From Lactarius indigo (lineage: Eukaryota > Basidiomycota > Agaricomycetes > Russulales > Russulaceae), in NCBI GenBank assembly GCA_025766275.1, contig JAFKAC010000023.1, positions 124,001 to 188,000 of the forward strand: a DNA stretch of 64,000 bases. The letters run 5' to 3'. Numbering within the stretch: position 1 is the stretch's first letter; every line of letters starts with the position of its first letter. The translations under genes were made by a program, and so were the position numbers. Shown one piece after another: positions 21,601-30,792 of the stretch. Under the pieces are notes generated by a model. It was not told the origin of the DNA and searched no databases. It saw only the letters and a list, made by a program, of their open reading frames with translations.

Positions 21601-23528
21601 GCATTCTTGGAGCCGGCAATGTGGTGGAGCTCTATATCAAATTCGGAGAGTTCCAGGACTTCTCGTGCTACCCGTCGGCTGATCTTGTGTGGTTCTTTCC
21701 AATATTGGAGGTTTGCATGGTCTGTGTACACCACTACCTTGTGAGGGGAGCCTGCTAGATATGCCCGCCAGTGTCGTAGAGCCCGCACAATGGCTAGCAA
21801 TTCTTGATCATAGATGTCATAATTTCGTTCTGCTGGTCCAAATGTCTGGGAGTAGTAGGCCACTGGGTGGCGGATTCCTTGGTTATCCTTTTGGTAAAGC
21901 ACCCCTCCGTTGGCAAATCGGGATGCATCCACTTCCAATTCAAATTGTTTTTCCAAATCTGGTTGAATGAGCACAGGTTCCTTTCCAAGCAGGGTCTTGA
22001 GTGTGTCAAATGCCTTTTGACAGTCTTCCGTCCATTCCCATTTGGTGTCCTTTTTGAGTAGGTTGTTAAGGGGACGGGCAATCATGGAGAATCCTCGGAT
22101 GAAGCGGCGATAGAAATTTGCAAATCCTTGAAAGGCACGGACTTCTTTGGTTGTTGTTGGAGTGGGCCAGTCACGTACACCCTGAACCTTAATCGGGTCC
22201 ATTCGGACCCTCCCTTTTTCCAATATGACGCCCAGGTACTCTATAGACCTAACCTCAAAGGCACATTTCTCCGGTTTTAGGTAGAGATCATGTTCCTCTA
22301 GGCGTTCTAGAACTTGATGGACCACCTTGCGGTGTCTTTCCAGGTCATCAATAGTGGCAATAAGGATGTCATCCATGTAGATTATGACTTCTCCGGTTAG
22401 GAGCATGTCACGGAATATTACGTTCATCATGGTCTGAAATGTGCTTGGCGAGTTGGTGAGTCCAAAGAACATGACACGTGGCTCAAACAGCCCCTGATTG
22501 GTTTTGAAGGCCGCCTTCCATTCATCTCCTTCTTTGATCCGGATGTTGTTATAACCCCATCGGATATCAAATTTGGTAAACAACGCCGCATCCCGGACCT
22601 TGTCAATCAATTCTGGGATTAAGGGGAGTGGGTATCGATTCTTGACAGTGTACTGGTTGATCCGTCGGTAGTCTTGGACAGGGCGAAGCTTTCCATCTTT
22701 CTTTTTGATGAAGAAGAAGGGAGACGAGTATGGGGATTTAGAGGGCTGGATATATCCCTTTTCAAGGTGTTCATTGAGGAATTTGGTAAGGGCTTCATTT
22801 TCATCACGTGTTAGAGGGTATATTTTGCAATCAATAGTGGCTGGGGCATTTGGAGTGAGGTCAATGGCATGATCCCATGACCTGGTTGGTGGGAATCGGT
22901 GGGAGTTCTCTTCACTGAAGACCTTCTGATGTTGTAGGTACTCCTTGGGGACCATTTCTTCTAGCGTTCTTTCAGTTTGATCTCGTGCCTTTTGCGCCAA
23001 TTCTGAGGCCACCGTGGTTTTGCCAATGACCTCATCTTGGGTAAATCTGAAATAGAGTTCATCTCCTTCCTCATACCCGCACTCTTCCAGGAACGTGCTC
23101 CACATTTTCCGGATGTGGATCTTTGGTTTGGGGGTGTCTTGTTTTTGGAGTCCTTGGGTAGTGATGATGACAGGGAGGTGACTGGTGTCGATGGTGGAGT
23201 CCTTCCAGTTGCATTGGGGTTCAAAGGCAGCGAGCCAGGGGTATCCCAGGATCATTCGTTCTTCCCCTAGATTTGTCACCAGGAACCTCATGGGTAGTTT
23301 CTTGGATCCTGATTGGACATCTAGCATGGAGTATGCCGTTAGTTCTCCTGCCTTATTAAGGGTTCCGTCGATATTCCAGATCTTTTTTGGGTTTGACAGG
23401 GGTATCGTCCCTATCCCCATTTGCTTCAGGAGTCTGGGGTCTATGAAATTGTCCGTAGCTCCAGAGTCTACTAGGACGTCTTGATCGGCCGTTTTGTGTG
23501 CAGTTTCCAGGTGTACAGGGACTTTCAA
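18678..23528 (-). CDS. pol: Retrotransposon Pol: protease, RT, RNase H, integrase, chromodomain, C-terminal zinc-knuckle extension
   Basis: A 1,616-codon open frame. Aspartic protease motif DSGAT at residues 21-25. Reverse transcriptase with YMDD at about 384-387. RNase H with ELEVDAS. Integrase with an H-H-C-C zinc motif (CAACQANK) and a DDE core (FIVKLPKS..., SDRDPRFTS, ...QSERTNQ). Chromodomain at about 1090-1135 (LHYLIKWKGFPDSDNSWEP). Beyond it are some 475 more residues: a Pro/Ser-rich linker, an acidic stretch, a probable coiled coil, then four Cys/His knuckle-like motifs at about 1490-1590, beginning CWRCDSRYH, CYHCQSAGH, CGKCFRTDPGH and CWKCGVRGH. The listed start is a TTG; the frame is open further upstream, overlapping the end of gag in the -1 phase, so expression as Gag-Pol by frameshifting is likely. 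Confidence 0.93.
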   Translation of the reverse strand: MKVPVHLETAHKTADQDVLVDSGATDNFIDPRLLKQMGIGTIPLSNPKKIWNIDGTLNKAGELTAYSMLDVQSGSKKLPMRFLVTNLGEERMILGYPWLAAFEPQCNWKDSTIDTSHLPVIITTQGLQKQDTPKPKIHIRKMWSTFLEECGYEEGDELYFRFTQDEVIGKTTVASELAQKARDQTERTLEEMVPKEYLQHQKVFSEENSHRFPPTRSWDHAIDLTPNAPATIDCKIYPLTRDENEALTKFLNEHLEKGYIQPSKSPYSSPFFFIKKKDGKLRPVQDYRRINQYTVKNRYPLPLIPELIDKVRDAALFTKFDIRWGYNNIRIKEGDEWKAAFKTNQGLFEPRVMFFGLTNSPSTFQTMMNVIFRDMLLTGEVIIYMDDILIATIDDLERHRKVVHQVLERLEEHDLYLKPEKCAFEVRSIEYLGVILEKGRVRMDPIKVQGVRDWPTPTTTKEVRAFQGFANFYRRFIRGFSMIARPLNNLLKKDTKWEWTEDCQKAFDTLKTLLGKEPVLIQPDLEKQFELEVDASRFANGGVLYQKDNQGIRHPVAYYSQTFGPAERNYDIYDQELLAIVRALRHWRAYLAGSPHKVVVYTDHANLQYWKEPHKISRRVAREVLELSEFDIELHHIAGSKNAWADALSRRPDYDDGSHDNSDVTVLPEELFVKATRELPQEQELWAYVTQNLDQERIKTWIDTHNLKEHSGLCWKDERLVVAGNNDLKRGVIHAFHDLPSAGHPGISNTMALITRDYWWPGMKKDVEEYVKGCAACQANKVNTHPKKPSLSPIFGQMTEPFETVSMDFIVKLPKSKGYDTILTVTDHDCSKAALFIPCNETIDAAGVAQLYLQHIYRHYGLPKKVISDRDPRFTSTFARALCKALDIKQNISTAYHPQTDGQSERTNQWLEQYLRFWCNARQDDWVTWLPMAEFAHNSWPNATTRIPPFELIMGKLPRTTWTPKPSPVPSVGQRLEELKNKRKEAQDNLKKAQDSLARRPSKFEPYKEGEMVWLEGTNIRTSHPTAKLAPKRHGPFRITKVLSPVNYELALPLQWKIHPVFHANLLTPYRETPLHGENFPRPPPDIINGEEEWEVEKVLDSAKKGRRRKLHYLIKWKGFPDSDNSWEPEENVSAPEAIQDFFRLHPNAEGAPSSHIRSTRLEGKDPHSSTLTSSHTMPSRSSSVEALVERSIEQGFFSRPPTPEQQTTMDVNPALVALLESFDGHPNLVPRSSLSPPPEPTATPPPLPPSTPPPDSPPVSVISHSSMPPLEDAPIDYERVAATTNNDPDEDDDHPGLPFFPNIETSARFHPLYINQPDGTKVLAKYIAYTGNRQDVKGCMGRGQLVYGEPVYLDSLPGAMPQVMSDDQVQQLSRDDPRAYAVDEALRDLNSPQLDAEVSRLCNCLEQRATLQRQFTDLQAQCNRVHGLLFNTISELDGVRSRLEAAHAYTRIAEHYADTWQRPRLFRHQDLPFPPRPGGPVEMPRLQENRNGDRCWRCDSRYHRSFNCPRTKRYCYHCQSAGHWPNKCLWRRLEEQPGEEDAANKWCGKCFRTDPGHAEIRCPVYEQCWKCGVRGHFQFLRTHRCREIIAENYNSDWVDDDLIQTDDPEPGTDRF

Positions 23529-23569
23529 GGATCTATATTGGCTATATTGTACACTGGAAATGTTTAAAG

Positions 23570-23606
23570 CTCTAGCCCAGGCCGCCGGGTTCGAGCCTAC
23601 GAAAAA
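23570..23606 (-). other. Putative -1 frameshift site between gag and pol
   Basis: Five U residues (23602-23606) precede the gag stop UAG. Shifting back by one base there enters the pol frame, which has no stop from this point into the protease. Just downstream the RNA can fold: outer GCUC/GAGC pairs and an inner CCCGG/CCUGGG hairpin with one bulge. The slip site is not the classical X XXY YYZ heptamer, so this is inference. Confidence 0.4.
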
Positions 23607-24691
23607 TCCTTCTCAGCAAAGGCTTTCTCTACGAGCAGTGCTCGCACTTCCTCACTCTGTGCCATCAGAGTCCCCCACATCTCATTTGCTAGTTCCTCTT
23701 TGGTTTTTGTGGTGGATGGTGCAGAGGGTGTAGTTGATGCTTCTGCGAGTTTGGCTGGTTTGTCAGGGCAGTTTCGCGATATGTGCCCCTGTTTCTTGCA
23801 ACGGAAACAGCGCCCTTCTGCTTGGAGCTTCTGTTTTTCGGTTTCAGTGAGGGCTGCTCTTCCTGCAGCTCCTCTTTGAGTTCTTCCTATGTCCATCGCA
23901 TTTGGGTCACGTGGTTTGACTTTAAAGGCATTGTTCCATTGCCCTTTTGTGAATCCGGCTTTAGTTTCTTTTTTGATTCCGAAGCGATTTTGGAGATTGA
24001 TGAAGTCTTGATGGTGCTTTCTGGCTGATTGGGTCCATTCTTTCCAGTCATCTGGGTGGTCGAACTGTATGATGTTCCTGACCAGTTTTTCAGGTAGACC
24101 CCGTGAGAAAATATCCAGGGTTCCTTCTTCGTCTGCACCATATCCTGCCTTCTTTGCAAGGGCAGCGAACTGAGCAATATAGGTATCAAGGTCTCCATTC
24201 TCCATTTTGACTGCTTGGAGTGCCTTCTGTGCCTTCTGCTTCTCCGCAACGTCGGTGTAAGCAGCCTGGAAGCGATCTAGGATGGTGATCCACAGGTCTT
24301 CTTCTGTTGTAGCCCGTCCTCCAGCAAGTTCATCGGTAAGCCAGTCACTCTGTTCCATAACCCAGTCATCAACCAAGTCTCCTCGTATTAGGGAGAGGAA
24401 GACAATGCATCTGAGATAGGGGTTTCTCATTTGCTCGATTGATCCATTGAGGGCCCGGTAGAAGGTGAACTCCTTTAGGAATTTCTTGCTGTGGGCTCGG
24501 TCTCCAGTGAATTCTTTTGGTGGTAGGCCTGTTAATTTATCTCCGGCAGGAGGGGGGGCTAAAGGTGGGGCTCTTCCAGCAGGGATTCCTCCACCGCCTC
24601 CACCTCCACCTCCACCTCCTCCTTTGCTACTGCCACCTCCACTAGGGGTGTGGGTGATCGAGGTGTTGATTTGTGTGGCTGTGCTTGTCAT
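23597..24691 (-). CDS. gag: Retrotransposon Gag with one zinc knuckle
   Basis: Structural protein of the retrotransposon particle. The first in-frame ATG is at 24691 (MTSTATQINTS); a Gly run follows, then the Gag core (FTGDRAHSKKFLKEFTFYRA...), and near the end CFRCKKQGHISRNCP, a CX2CX4HX4C knuckle. Stop TAG at 23599-23597. The same frame stays open upstream of the ATG for about 155 codons to the edge of the 5' LTR (25163) without any ATG, and its content there (VAIWKTYDETEGYYVWSKED) looks coding. A longer Gag through a non-AUG start or splicing is possible. Confidence 0.88.
   Translation of the reverse strand: MTSTATQINTSITHTPSGGGSSKGGGGGGGGGGGGIPAGRAPPLAPPPAGDKLTGLPPKEFTGDRAHSKKFLKEFTFYRALNGSIEQMRNPYLRCIVFLSLIRGDLVDDWVMEQSDWLTDELAGGRATTEEDLWITILDRFQAAYTDVAEKQKAQKALQAVKMENGDLDTYIAQFAALAKKAGYGADEEGTLDIFSRGLPEKLVRNIIQFDHPDDWKEWTQSARKHHQDFINLQNRFGIKKETKAGFTKGQWNNAFKVKPRDPNAMDIGRTQRGAAGRAALTETEKQKLQAEGRCFRCKKQGHISRNCPDKPAKLAEASTTPSAPSTTKTKEELANEMWGTLMAQSEEVRALLVEKAFAEKDFS
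24588..24640. repeat. Glycine-coding microsatellite in gag
   Basis: A (cctcca)n-type tract encodes about twelve consecutive glycines near the Gag N-terminus. Confidence 0.8.
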
Positions 24692-25167
24692 TTTAATGCT
24701 TGAGTTTGTTGGTGTGCGAGCACCTGAATCTATGGGTTCTTGTGGGGCTAAAGAGGGGACACCTGACGTAGCTTCCACTGATGCAACAGGGGATTGATGT
24801 TGATCCGAATCCTGAGCAGGTTCTTCTGTATCTGAGTCGACAACTATGCCAACTGGGTTGTTTCTATATGGACCAAGTCCGAATTCTAGTGGTACTGGTT
24901 TGACAGAGAACCACTTGTGGTCTTTGGATGATTGTGCGATGACTACCCAAAGTCGTTTGTCTTCTATGTATTCAATAGGAATATATCCGTTGTCTTCTTT
25001 GCTCCAAACGTAATATCCTTCAGTTTCGTCGTAGGTTTTCCAGATGGCTACTCCCTTGATGTTGTCAGAGAGATCGTCTTCTGTTCTTCTGGTGATGAAT
25101 TCTGGTTTGAACTGGGAACGGCTCCTGCTTCCTAGTTTTGAAGCCAGGGTGGAGAGACTCGACTTAA

Positions 25168-25885
25168 TGTAACGTTACAGTAGGAACGTTCAGCTCGGCG
25201 TGAGCAAGTCTGGTCTTTCTATGTCAATGAGCGAGGGTTCAGCCGGTAATGGCAAGGTTTAAGTGTTTAACAAGGATCTCAGAGTATGACACAATACTCA
25301 AGATGTGAGTGGAGTTCAAGGGGGTTCAAGAGGTTCGACGGTTCAGCAGAGAGTTACCCCAAGGGAATGGGAAAACAATGTATACTGTGATGGTAAAGAA
25401 GTCGAGTCTAAGGATACAAGCTACCTAGGGCCACAACTTATATAGAAAAAGGTTTGTTTGTGCGGAACAAACAAATAGCGCAATCCGCAGCAAGCGTGAG
25501 AAGTAACACAGCAATCCGCAGCAAGCGTGAGAAGAAAGTACAGCAATCCGCAGCAGGCACGGGAAAAAGAAGAAGGTGTGCACAGCTATCCGCAGTAAGT
25601 GTGGGAAGAAACAAGGATATAAAAGGCAAGTGAGACATGTCTCAGTTTCAACAAAAGTGAGACACCTGCCATAAAAGGGTGCATTTAGCCCAAGTATAGT
25701 AGTAATAAAGACTTATAAGGACAATGAGTGTCTCATTGTCTCACTTTGCACTAGGAGAGAATCTTAAGGCTCCTAGTGCGCAGCAAGTCCGAAAAAGGGA
25801 AAACCACGAAAGGAAAGACTTTCCCGCGAACGTAAGTGTAAGTAAGAAATTAAGGTGAAGTTGAAAACAAGTCCAGTCCGTAACA
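25168..25885 (-). repeat. 5' LTR (718 bp)
   Basis: Same length and ends as 17923-18640. In element orientation it carries the promoter. The base following it inside the element does not begin the usual TGG of a tRNA-primer site, so priming may be tRNA-independent as in Tf1-type elements (inference). Confidence 0.95.
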
Positions 25886-26283
25886 GTATGGCGGCCAGCC
25901 ATAGGGGGTGATTACGTCCGTCAGGGGGTTGGTTGGGATTAATGGAGTGACCGTATGCTTGGGGACGATGTGGTTTGGATAGTGATGAGCGCCAGTCGGC
26001 AGCCCAAGAGCGGTAGGCTGCGCCTCGGAGTGATTTCCGCACCCAAGCGGCTGAGCGCTGTGGGGAGGCAGCGGATGGGGAAGCATGTTGACAAGCCAGT
26101 AGGGCGGCCTTGCGTGCGCGGGAATCCGGAGCTCTCTTCCAGTCAACCGGTGACCACACGAGATGGATCATTGTGTCCCCTGGCGGTGAAGAAGCGAAAA
26201 GTTTAGTAAGTGATTGGTGCCACAACAGCACCTCCTTTTGGTTATCGTATGAGCGGGTCGCCGTTATGTGGTTAAGGGCGCTA
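25886..26283 (-). mobile_element. LINE fragment, 5' part (RNase H region)
   Basis: Minus-strand coding with DTMIHLVWSPVDWKRAPDSR, AAWVRKSLRGAAYRSWAADW and PPDGRNHPLWLAAI. This resembles the end of the RNase H domain and the following linker of agaricomycete non-LTR reverse transcriptases. Removing the LTR element and one GTATG lets the frame continue directly into 17922 (IPPKKPSDDYEP). The reverse transcriptase itself is absent (5' truncation). Its 5' end abuts the target duplication within BTB copy 3. Confidence 0.75.
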
Positions 26284-27859
26284 CCACCGCCATCCTTTCC
26301 AAGTGACTTTGTTCGATGCACGATAGCGAACCAGGTCGTACAATGCCTGTCCGTTAAATGACCGCAACCCTTCTCCAAGGGATTCAAATGTCATGGGTTG
26401 ATCCAGAGTGAGACGAGCTGCATTCTCCATTTCTGGGGTGAGTCCCATGTTGCTCGCGATGGCATAGGCACGGAAGGATTCAGTCCTATCTGGCATGGGA
26501 AACCTTCCTCGTTTCATCTCGTCACGGATATAGGATTGAATAGATATCATGTCGTATTTCTGGCAGGCGGAGAGCAAGGCGAATACCTTTTCATAAGAGC
26601 TAGGTATGACGGGGGGGATGGGGTAAAGTAGCGAGACGAGGCTATTCAGCAAGTAAGCGTCCTCGGACAATTGGACCACAGGAAGGCCGTCTACAATTTC
26701 GCCATCGGGTGGCTGGGGGAGAGAGAGTAAATCATCGAAAAATGATGACGACATAGCAAGCAACGACTTGTGGACACGGAAGTTGACTTGGTCGGATGAC
26801 CGGAGAATAATATTTGCGTCGGGTACTTTCAAGGCCAATGGCACACACGGAGGATCCGAGTTTTCGGAGGTTGACTCTTCCTTCACGAGAGCCAGAGTCG
26901 AATCTGCCTGTAGGGTGTTCATATTCGTCACTACGATGAGGTCCAGTTACACCAACTCTACATACTTTTTCTATCGTCCCATGAATAACAGCCGTCAGAG
27001 CATCCCAGAGCGCGCGTATAGTTTGGCTGGATACGCGATCACATGCACATGTTGTAGGACGATGAGTCTCACCCTTGATGTGGCGTGTCCGTATATTTTC
27101 GAATTCGACGAGATCGAAGAGGTGAGGAGTTCGCGCTAAGGATCCGATGTAATCATCAAGCCATTGCGGGATTGAGTTAGGGGAATGAGTTCCACAGCGC
27201 ATGTCCTTCACGAGACCTGGTACAGCAAAGTTCCTAAACTCCAGAAGGCTTGAGGCGAGACCCGTCCTAACTCTTTCGTGATACATCCAGAGCTCCCGAA
27301 GATAGGTTCCTGGCATGAAATCGATCTTTCCTACCAGATCCTTGAGGACCATTGGGAGGTGCAGGGTACTTCGCGCGGCCAGAAGCATCTCTTGGCGAAG
27401 TTCATACTTTTGTGCGAGGAAATAAACGTGGAGCGCGTTCTCTGGGAGAACGAATCGCGGATCCTGTCGAGAGTGAGCGCGAATATGTGTCAGCGCTGAG
27501 TCCATTTGATACTTCTGAGCCACGGCCAAGAGCTCCATGATCATATCTGTGGTTGAAGGAAGGATGGGAAGGACGGGGAAGATGAAAGTGAGGAGGCTGT
27601 AAAGGATTTCCCTGTTTTCCGGTAGTTTGACCACCGGAAGTGGTTCTTGTTCTTCACGGTTAGCGACGTCGGAAGTACTTAGAACGACTCGTATGAGGCC
27701 TCTAAGTACTGGGGAACTGTTGATGAGGTAGAACTGGGGCACACGGAAATCGCGAGAGTCGCACGAACGAAGAACGATATCCGAGCCAGGGTAGTCGAAC
27801 TTGTTCTCGTCTGAGACGGCCTCAAACGGCGGAGGGGTTACAGGACGCAATATAGACAT
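26281..27859 (-). pseudogene. Double BTB/POZ-domain protein, copy 3 (frame broken, 3' end cut by LINE)
   Basis: ATG 27859 (MSILRPVTPPPFEAVS) opens a frame through the first BTB module and the middle region to about 26912. There a +1 insertion (ctgtaggg) shared with copy 2 shifts to the frame of the second module (MNTLQADSTLALVKEE, PDANIILRSSDQVNFRVHK). The end reads VTWKGWRW and stops at a TAG supplied by the LINE junction. With the insertion removed, the original frame would have run about nine codons further (ending in AQGLK). There are no other breaks, so two separate BTB ORFs remain usable. Closest relative: copy 2. Confidence 0.75.
26284..26299. repeat. LINE target site duplication, right copy
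   Basis: Exact 16-bp match to 17247-17262. It lies inside the last codons of BTB copy 3. Confidence 0.8.
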
Positions 27860-28800
27860 AGCGTTAGAATTGAGATTGAGCGGTATGACAACCCACTGGT
27901 AGCTTTTAAAAGAGCTAATACAGCGCCACCGCTGCGCATGCCATATGATATATGATGGGCAATAGTCGCGTCACGAGCCGTGTTCGAGCCCCTCGTGTGC
28001 AGCACAATGGCCCCGGCGCAGCAGAAGCTAATAGAGAATCCATGAAAATTGCATCGATGGAAACTTGCTTGGGAACTTGGATTGGAATTTGGAAAGGTGC
28101 TGTAGAACGGTATGAGTCCGCATGACGTGTACCCACAGTCACAAGTTCATGACGACATTACTTAACATGGCAAACTCTCACTGGTGTCAATCAGATGAAC
28201 TACGGCGCAAAGCAAGGCGCAAAATTGAAGATGAGATTAGAGCCCGAGGTACTGAACTTCTCGTCACGCGTCTCGGTGTAGCGTAGCGCTAGCAGTCGCG
28301 CGTCACGAATTTATAATTGACCGCGAGTCATGATCATTATGATGCCGTCATCATCACACCCACTCGAAACCAACACGTGCTACTACTACTCGCAGCTTGA
28401 CTCGCACTGCTAGGTACACTGCGATTTCTCGGGCTGGAAGTCTGTTCTTATGTTGAAGCAAAGTCTACTATTGTCTCACTATGAGTGTAGTGGATGTTGA
28501 ACGTTGAACGTTGAACGTTGACCCCCCATTCGCTAATTAGTGCCTGAGATCAAACCAAGGATCAAACCGAAACATCGTCGCCACAGGCACGTGCCGTGCG
28601 GCAGAAGGGCGGCACTGGCTCGGACGGCTGCCACTAGGAGGAACCGCCCCGCACTGCAATTAACAGCAGCGTATGAGTGGGAAGGTACAATTAGTATGGA
28701 ACAGGTGCGAGGATGAACAGGAGAGAGAAATGTAAAAGGTACTACACGCGGCTCGGTATTTCAAGAAGTATGTCAAAAAAAAAAAAAAAAACACAATGAC
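27860..28800. repeat. BTB upstream block, copy 3
   Basis: Homologous to the block at 11351-12660. It carries the TATA-like word at about 27901, the divergent ORF at 28167, a short tandem ttgaacg repeat near 28498-28521 and an A-run near 28776. Confidence 0.6.
28167..28286 (+). CDS. Short divergent ORF of the BTB upstream block, copy 3
   Basis: A 39-codon version with SDELRRKARRKIEDEIRARG, 308 bp from the BTB3 start. It reads further than the copies at 11619 and 31073 because the early stop is absent. Confidence 0.35.
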   Translation: MANSHWCQSDELRRKARRKIEDEIRARGTELLVTRLGVA

Positions 28801-29173
28801 CACTGATCAGGGAGCTGCTGCGGAGCACGATGCACACGATAAATGATAAATGACATGACGCTAGCCCTAGACCCACGCATGCATGTCAGTCGCTAACAAA
28901 CGGGTCCAGAGTGTCAGACGGGCCCATGCATGTGTACAGGAACCGCCCGATGCCCTATCCGTGGAACATATGGCGGTCGAAGAGTGGAACTGCTCCTCAT
29001 GTCTCGCCATCAACTGAGAAGACCGAACTCATGTTCTTCCAGATTCCAGAAGCTAGGAAAGCGCAATCCCATGCTGTTCTCGTCGCCAATTGAACCGGCC
29101 CTTCGGAACCTATCACCTGACCGGCCCACGTAGCCGGATCACCCTTATCGCCCGACCTTTACACCATTTCCGG
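28801..29173. other. Spacer between block 3 and BTB copy 4
   Basis: Part of this stretch (28830-28990) resembles 32035-32180, and 29080-29165 resembles 16625-16715. It is a patchwork of the duplicated unit, with no gene seen. Confidence 0.45.
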
Positions 29174-30792
29174 TCACTTCCGCACCCGAGTCACCGTCTC
29201 CGACGTGTTTCCTTTACAACTCCACCCCTTGAATCGACGTCTCTTATTCTCTACGCGACAGCGGACTAGGTCGAGCAGTACCCGTCCGTTGAAATCCCGC
29301 AACCCTTCTCCAAGCGATTCGAATGTCATGGGGTAATTCAGAGTGAGAAGACCTGCGCTCTCCTTTTCTGGAATGAGCCCCAGGTTGCTCGCGATGGCAT
29401 ATGCACGGAAGGATTCAGTCCCAACTGGCATGGGAAACCTTCCTCTTTTGATCTCGTCACGAATATAGGATTCAACGGATGCCATGTCATATCTCTGGCA
29501 GGCGGCGAGTAAGGCGAATACTTTTTCATATGAGTCAGGTATGACGGAGGGGACGGGGTAAATCAGCGAGACGAGGCTATTCAACAAGTTAGCGTCCTCG
29601 GACAATTGGACTACAGGAAGGCCGTCTACGATTTCGCTGTCGGGTGGCTGGGGAAGAGAGAACAGATCCTCGAAAAGTGGTGACGACATAGCAAGCAACG
29701 ACTTGTGGACACGGAAGTTGACTTGGTCGGATGACCGGAGAATAATATTCGCGTCGGGTACTTTTAAAGACAACGGAACGCATGGAGGATCTGAGTTTTC
29801 GGGGGCTGGGTCTTCCTTCACGAAAGCCAGAGCAGAATCTGCCTGTGGGAGTTCATATTCGTCAATACTACGAGGCCTAGGTTTATCAGATCTACGTACT
29901 TTTTCTATTGTCGCATGAACAACAGCAGTCAGAGCATCCCAGAAAGCGCGTACTGTCTGGGTGGATATTTCCGCACAGGCACATGTTGTAGTACGATGAT
30001 CCTTGATGTGGCGTGCCCGTATATTTTCGAATTCGACGAGATCGAAGAGGGGAAAAGATTGTGCCAAGGACTCGATATAATCGTCAAGCCACTGCGGGAT
30101 TGAGTTAGCGGTAAGAGTTCCACAGCCCGTGTCTTTCACGATATCTGGCACAGAAGACCTCCTAAACTCCAAAAGGCTTGAGGCGAGGCCCGTCCTAACT
30201 CTCTGGTGGTACATCCAGAGCTCCCGAAGATAGGTTCCTGGCATGAAATCGATCTTGCCTACCAGACCCTGGAGGACCATTGGGAGGCGCAGGGTACTTC
30301 GCGCGGCCAGAAGCATCTCTTGGCGAAGTTCATACTTTTGTGCGAGGAAATAAACGTGGAGCGCGTTCTCTGGGAGAATGAATGGCGAATCCTGTCGAGA
30401 GTGAGCGCGGATATGTGTCATCGCCTGAGTCCATTTGATACTTCCGGGCAACAGCCAAGAGCTTCATGATCATCTCTGTGGTTGAAGGGAGGATGGGAAG
30501 GGACGGGGAAAATGAAAGTGAGGAGGCTGTGAAGGATTGCCCCGCTGTCCGATAGTTCGACCACAGGCAGGGGTTCCTGTGCTTCACTTCCAGCGACGTC
30601 GGAAGTACTTGGAACTCCTCGTATGAGGTCTCTAAGTACTGGGGAATTATTGACGAGGTAAAGCCGGGGCACGCGGAAATCGTGGGAATCACAAGAGCGA
30701 AGAACGATATCCGAGCCAGGGTAGTCGAAGTGTAATGTCTCGTCTGAGATGACCTCATTCGACGCAGAGGTTAAGGGATGTGCTACAGACAT
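29174..30792 (-). pseudogene. Double BTB/POZ-domain protein, copy 4 (two frameshifts)
   Basis: ATG 30792 (MSVAHPLTSASNEVIS) opens the first module. At about 30500 an extra G (ggaagggac against ggaaggac in copy 3) shifts the frame, and at about 30423 an extra C (cgcctgag against cgctgag) shifts it again. From there a 425-codon frame runs to 29174 and includes the second module (PDANIILRSSDQVNFRVHK). The linker frame that is broken in copies 2 and 3 is intact here (DEYELPQADSALAFVKED). Closest to copy 1 in the N-terminus. Confidence 0.75.

Larger units (their letters stand above)
17923..25885 (-). mobile_element. Complete Ty3/gypsy chromovirus LTR retrotransposon
   Basis: A 7,963 bp element with two 718 bp LTRs, a 5-bp TSD, gag and pol, all on the minus strand. 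The LTRs differ at about four positions by eye (near 18000, 18090, 18230 and 18590 against the right copy), roughly 99.4 % identity, so insertion is recent. Both ORFs are unbroken. A chromodomain after the integrase marks it as a chromovirus. A polypurine tract lies next to the 3' LTR. It is inserted inside a LINE fragment, which lies in BTB copy 3. Confidence 0.95.

Noticed and set aside
23580..23606. A tRNA T-arm-like word gggttcgagcc
   Set aside because: It lies in the gag/pol junction; no acceptor, D or anticodon stems can be paired around it.
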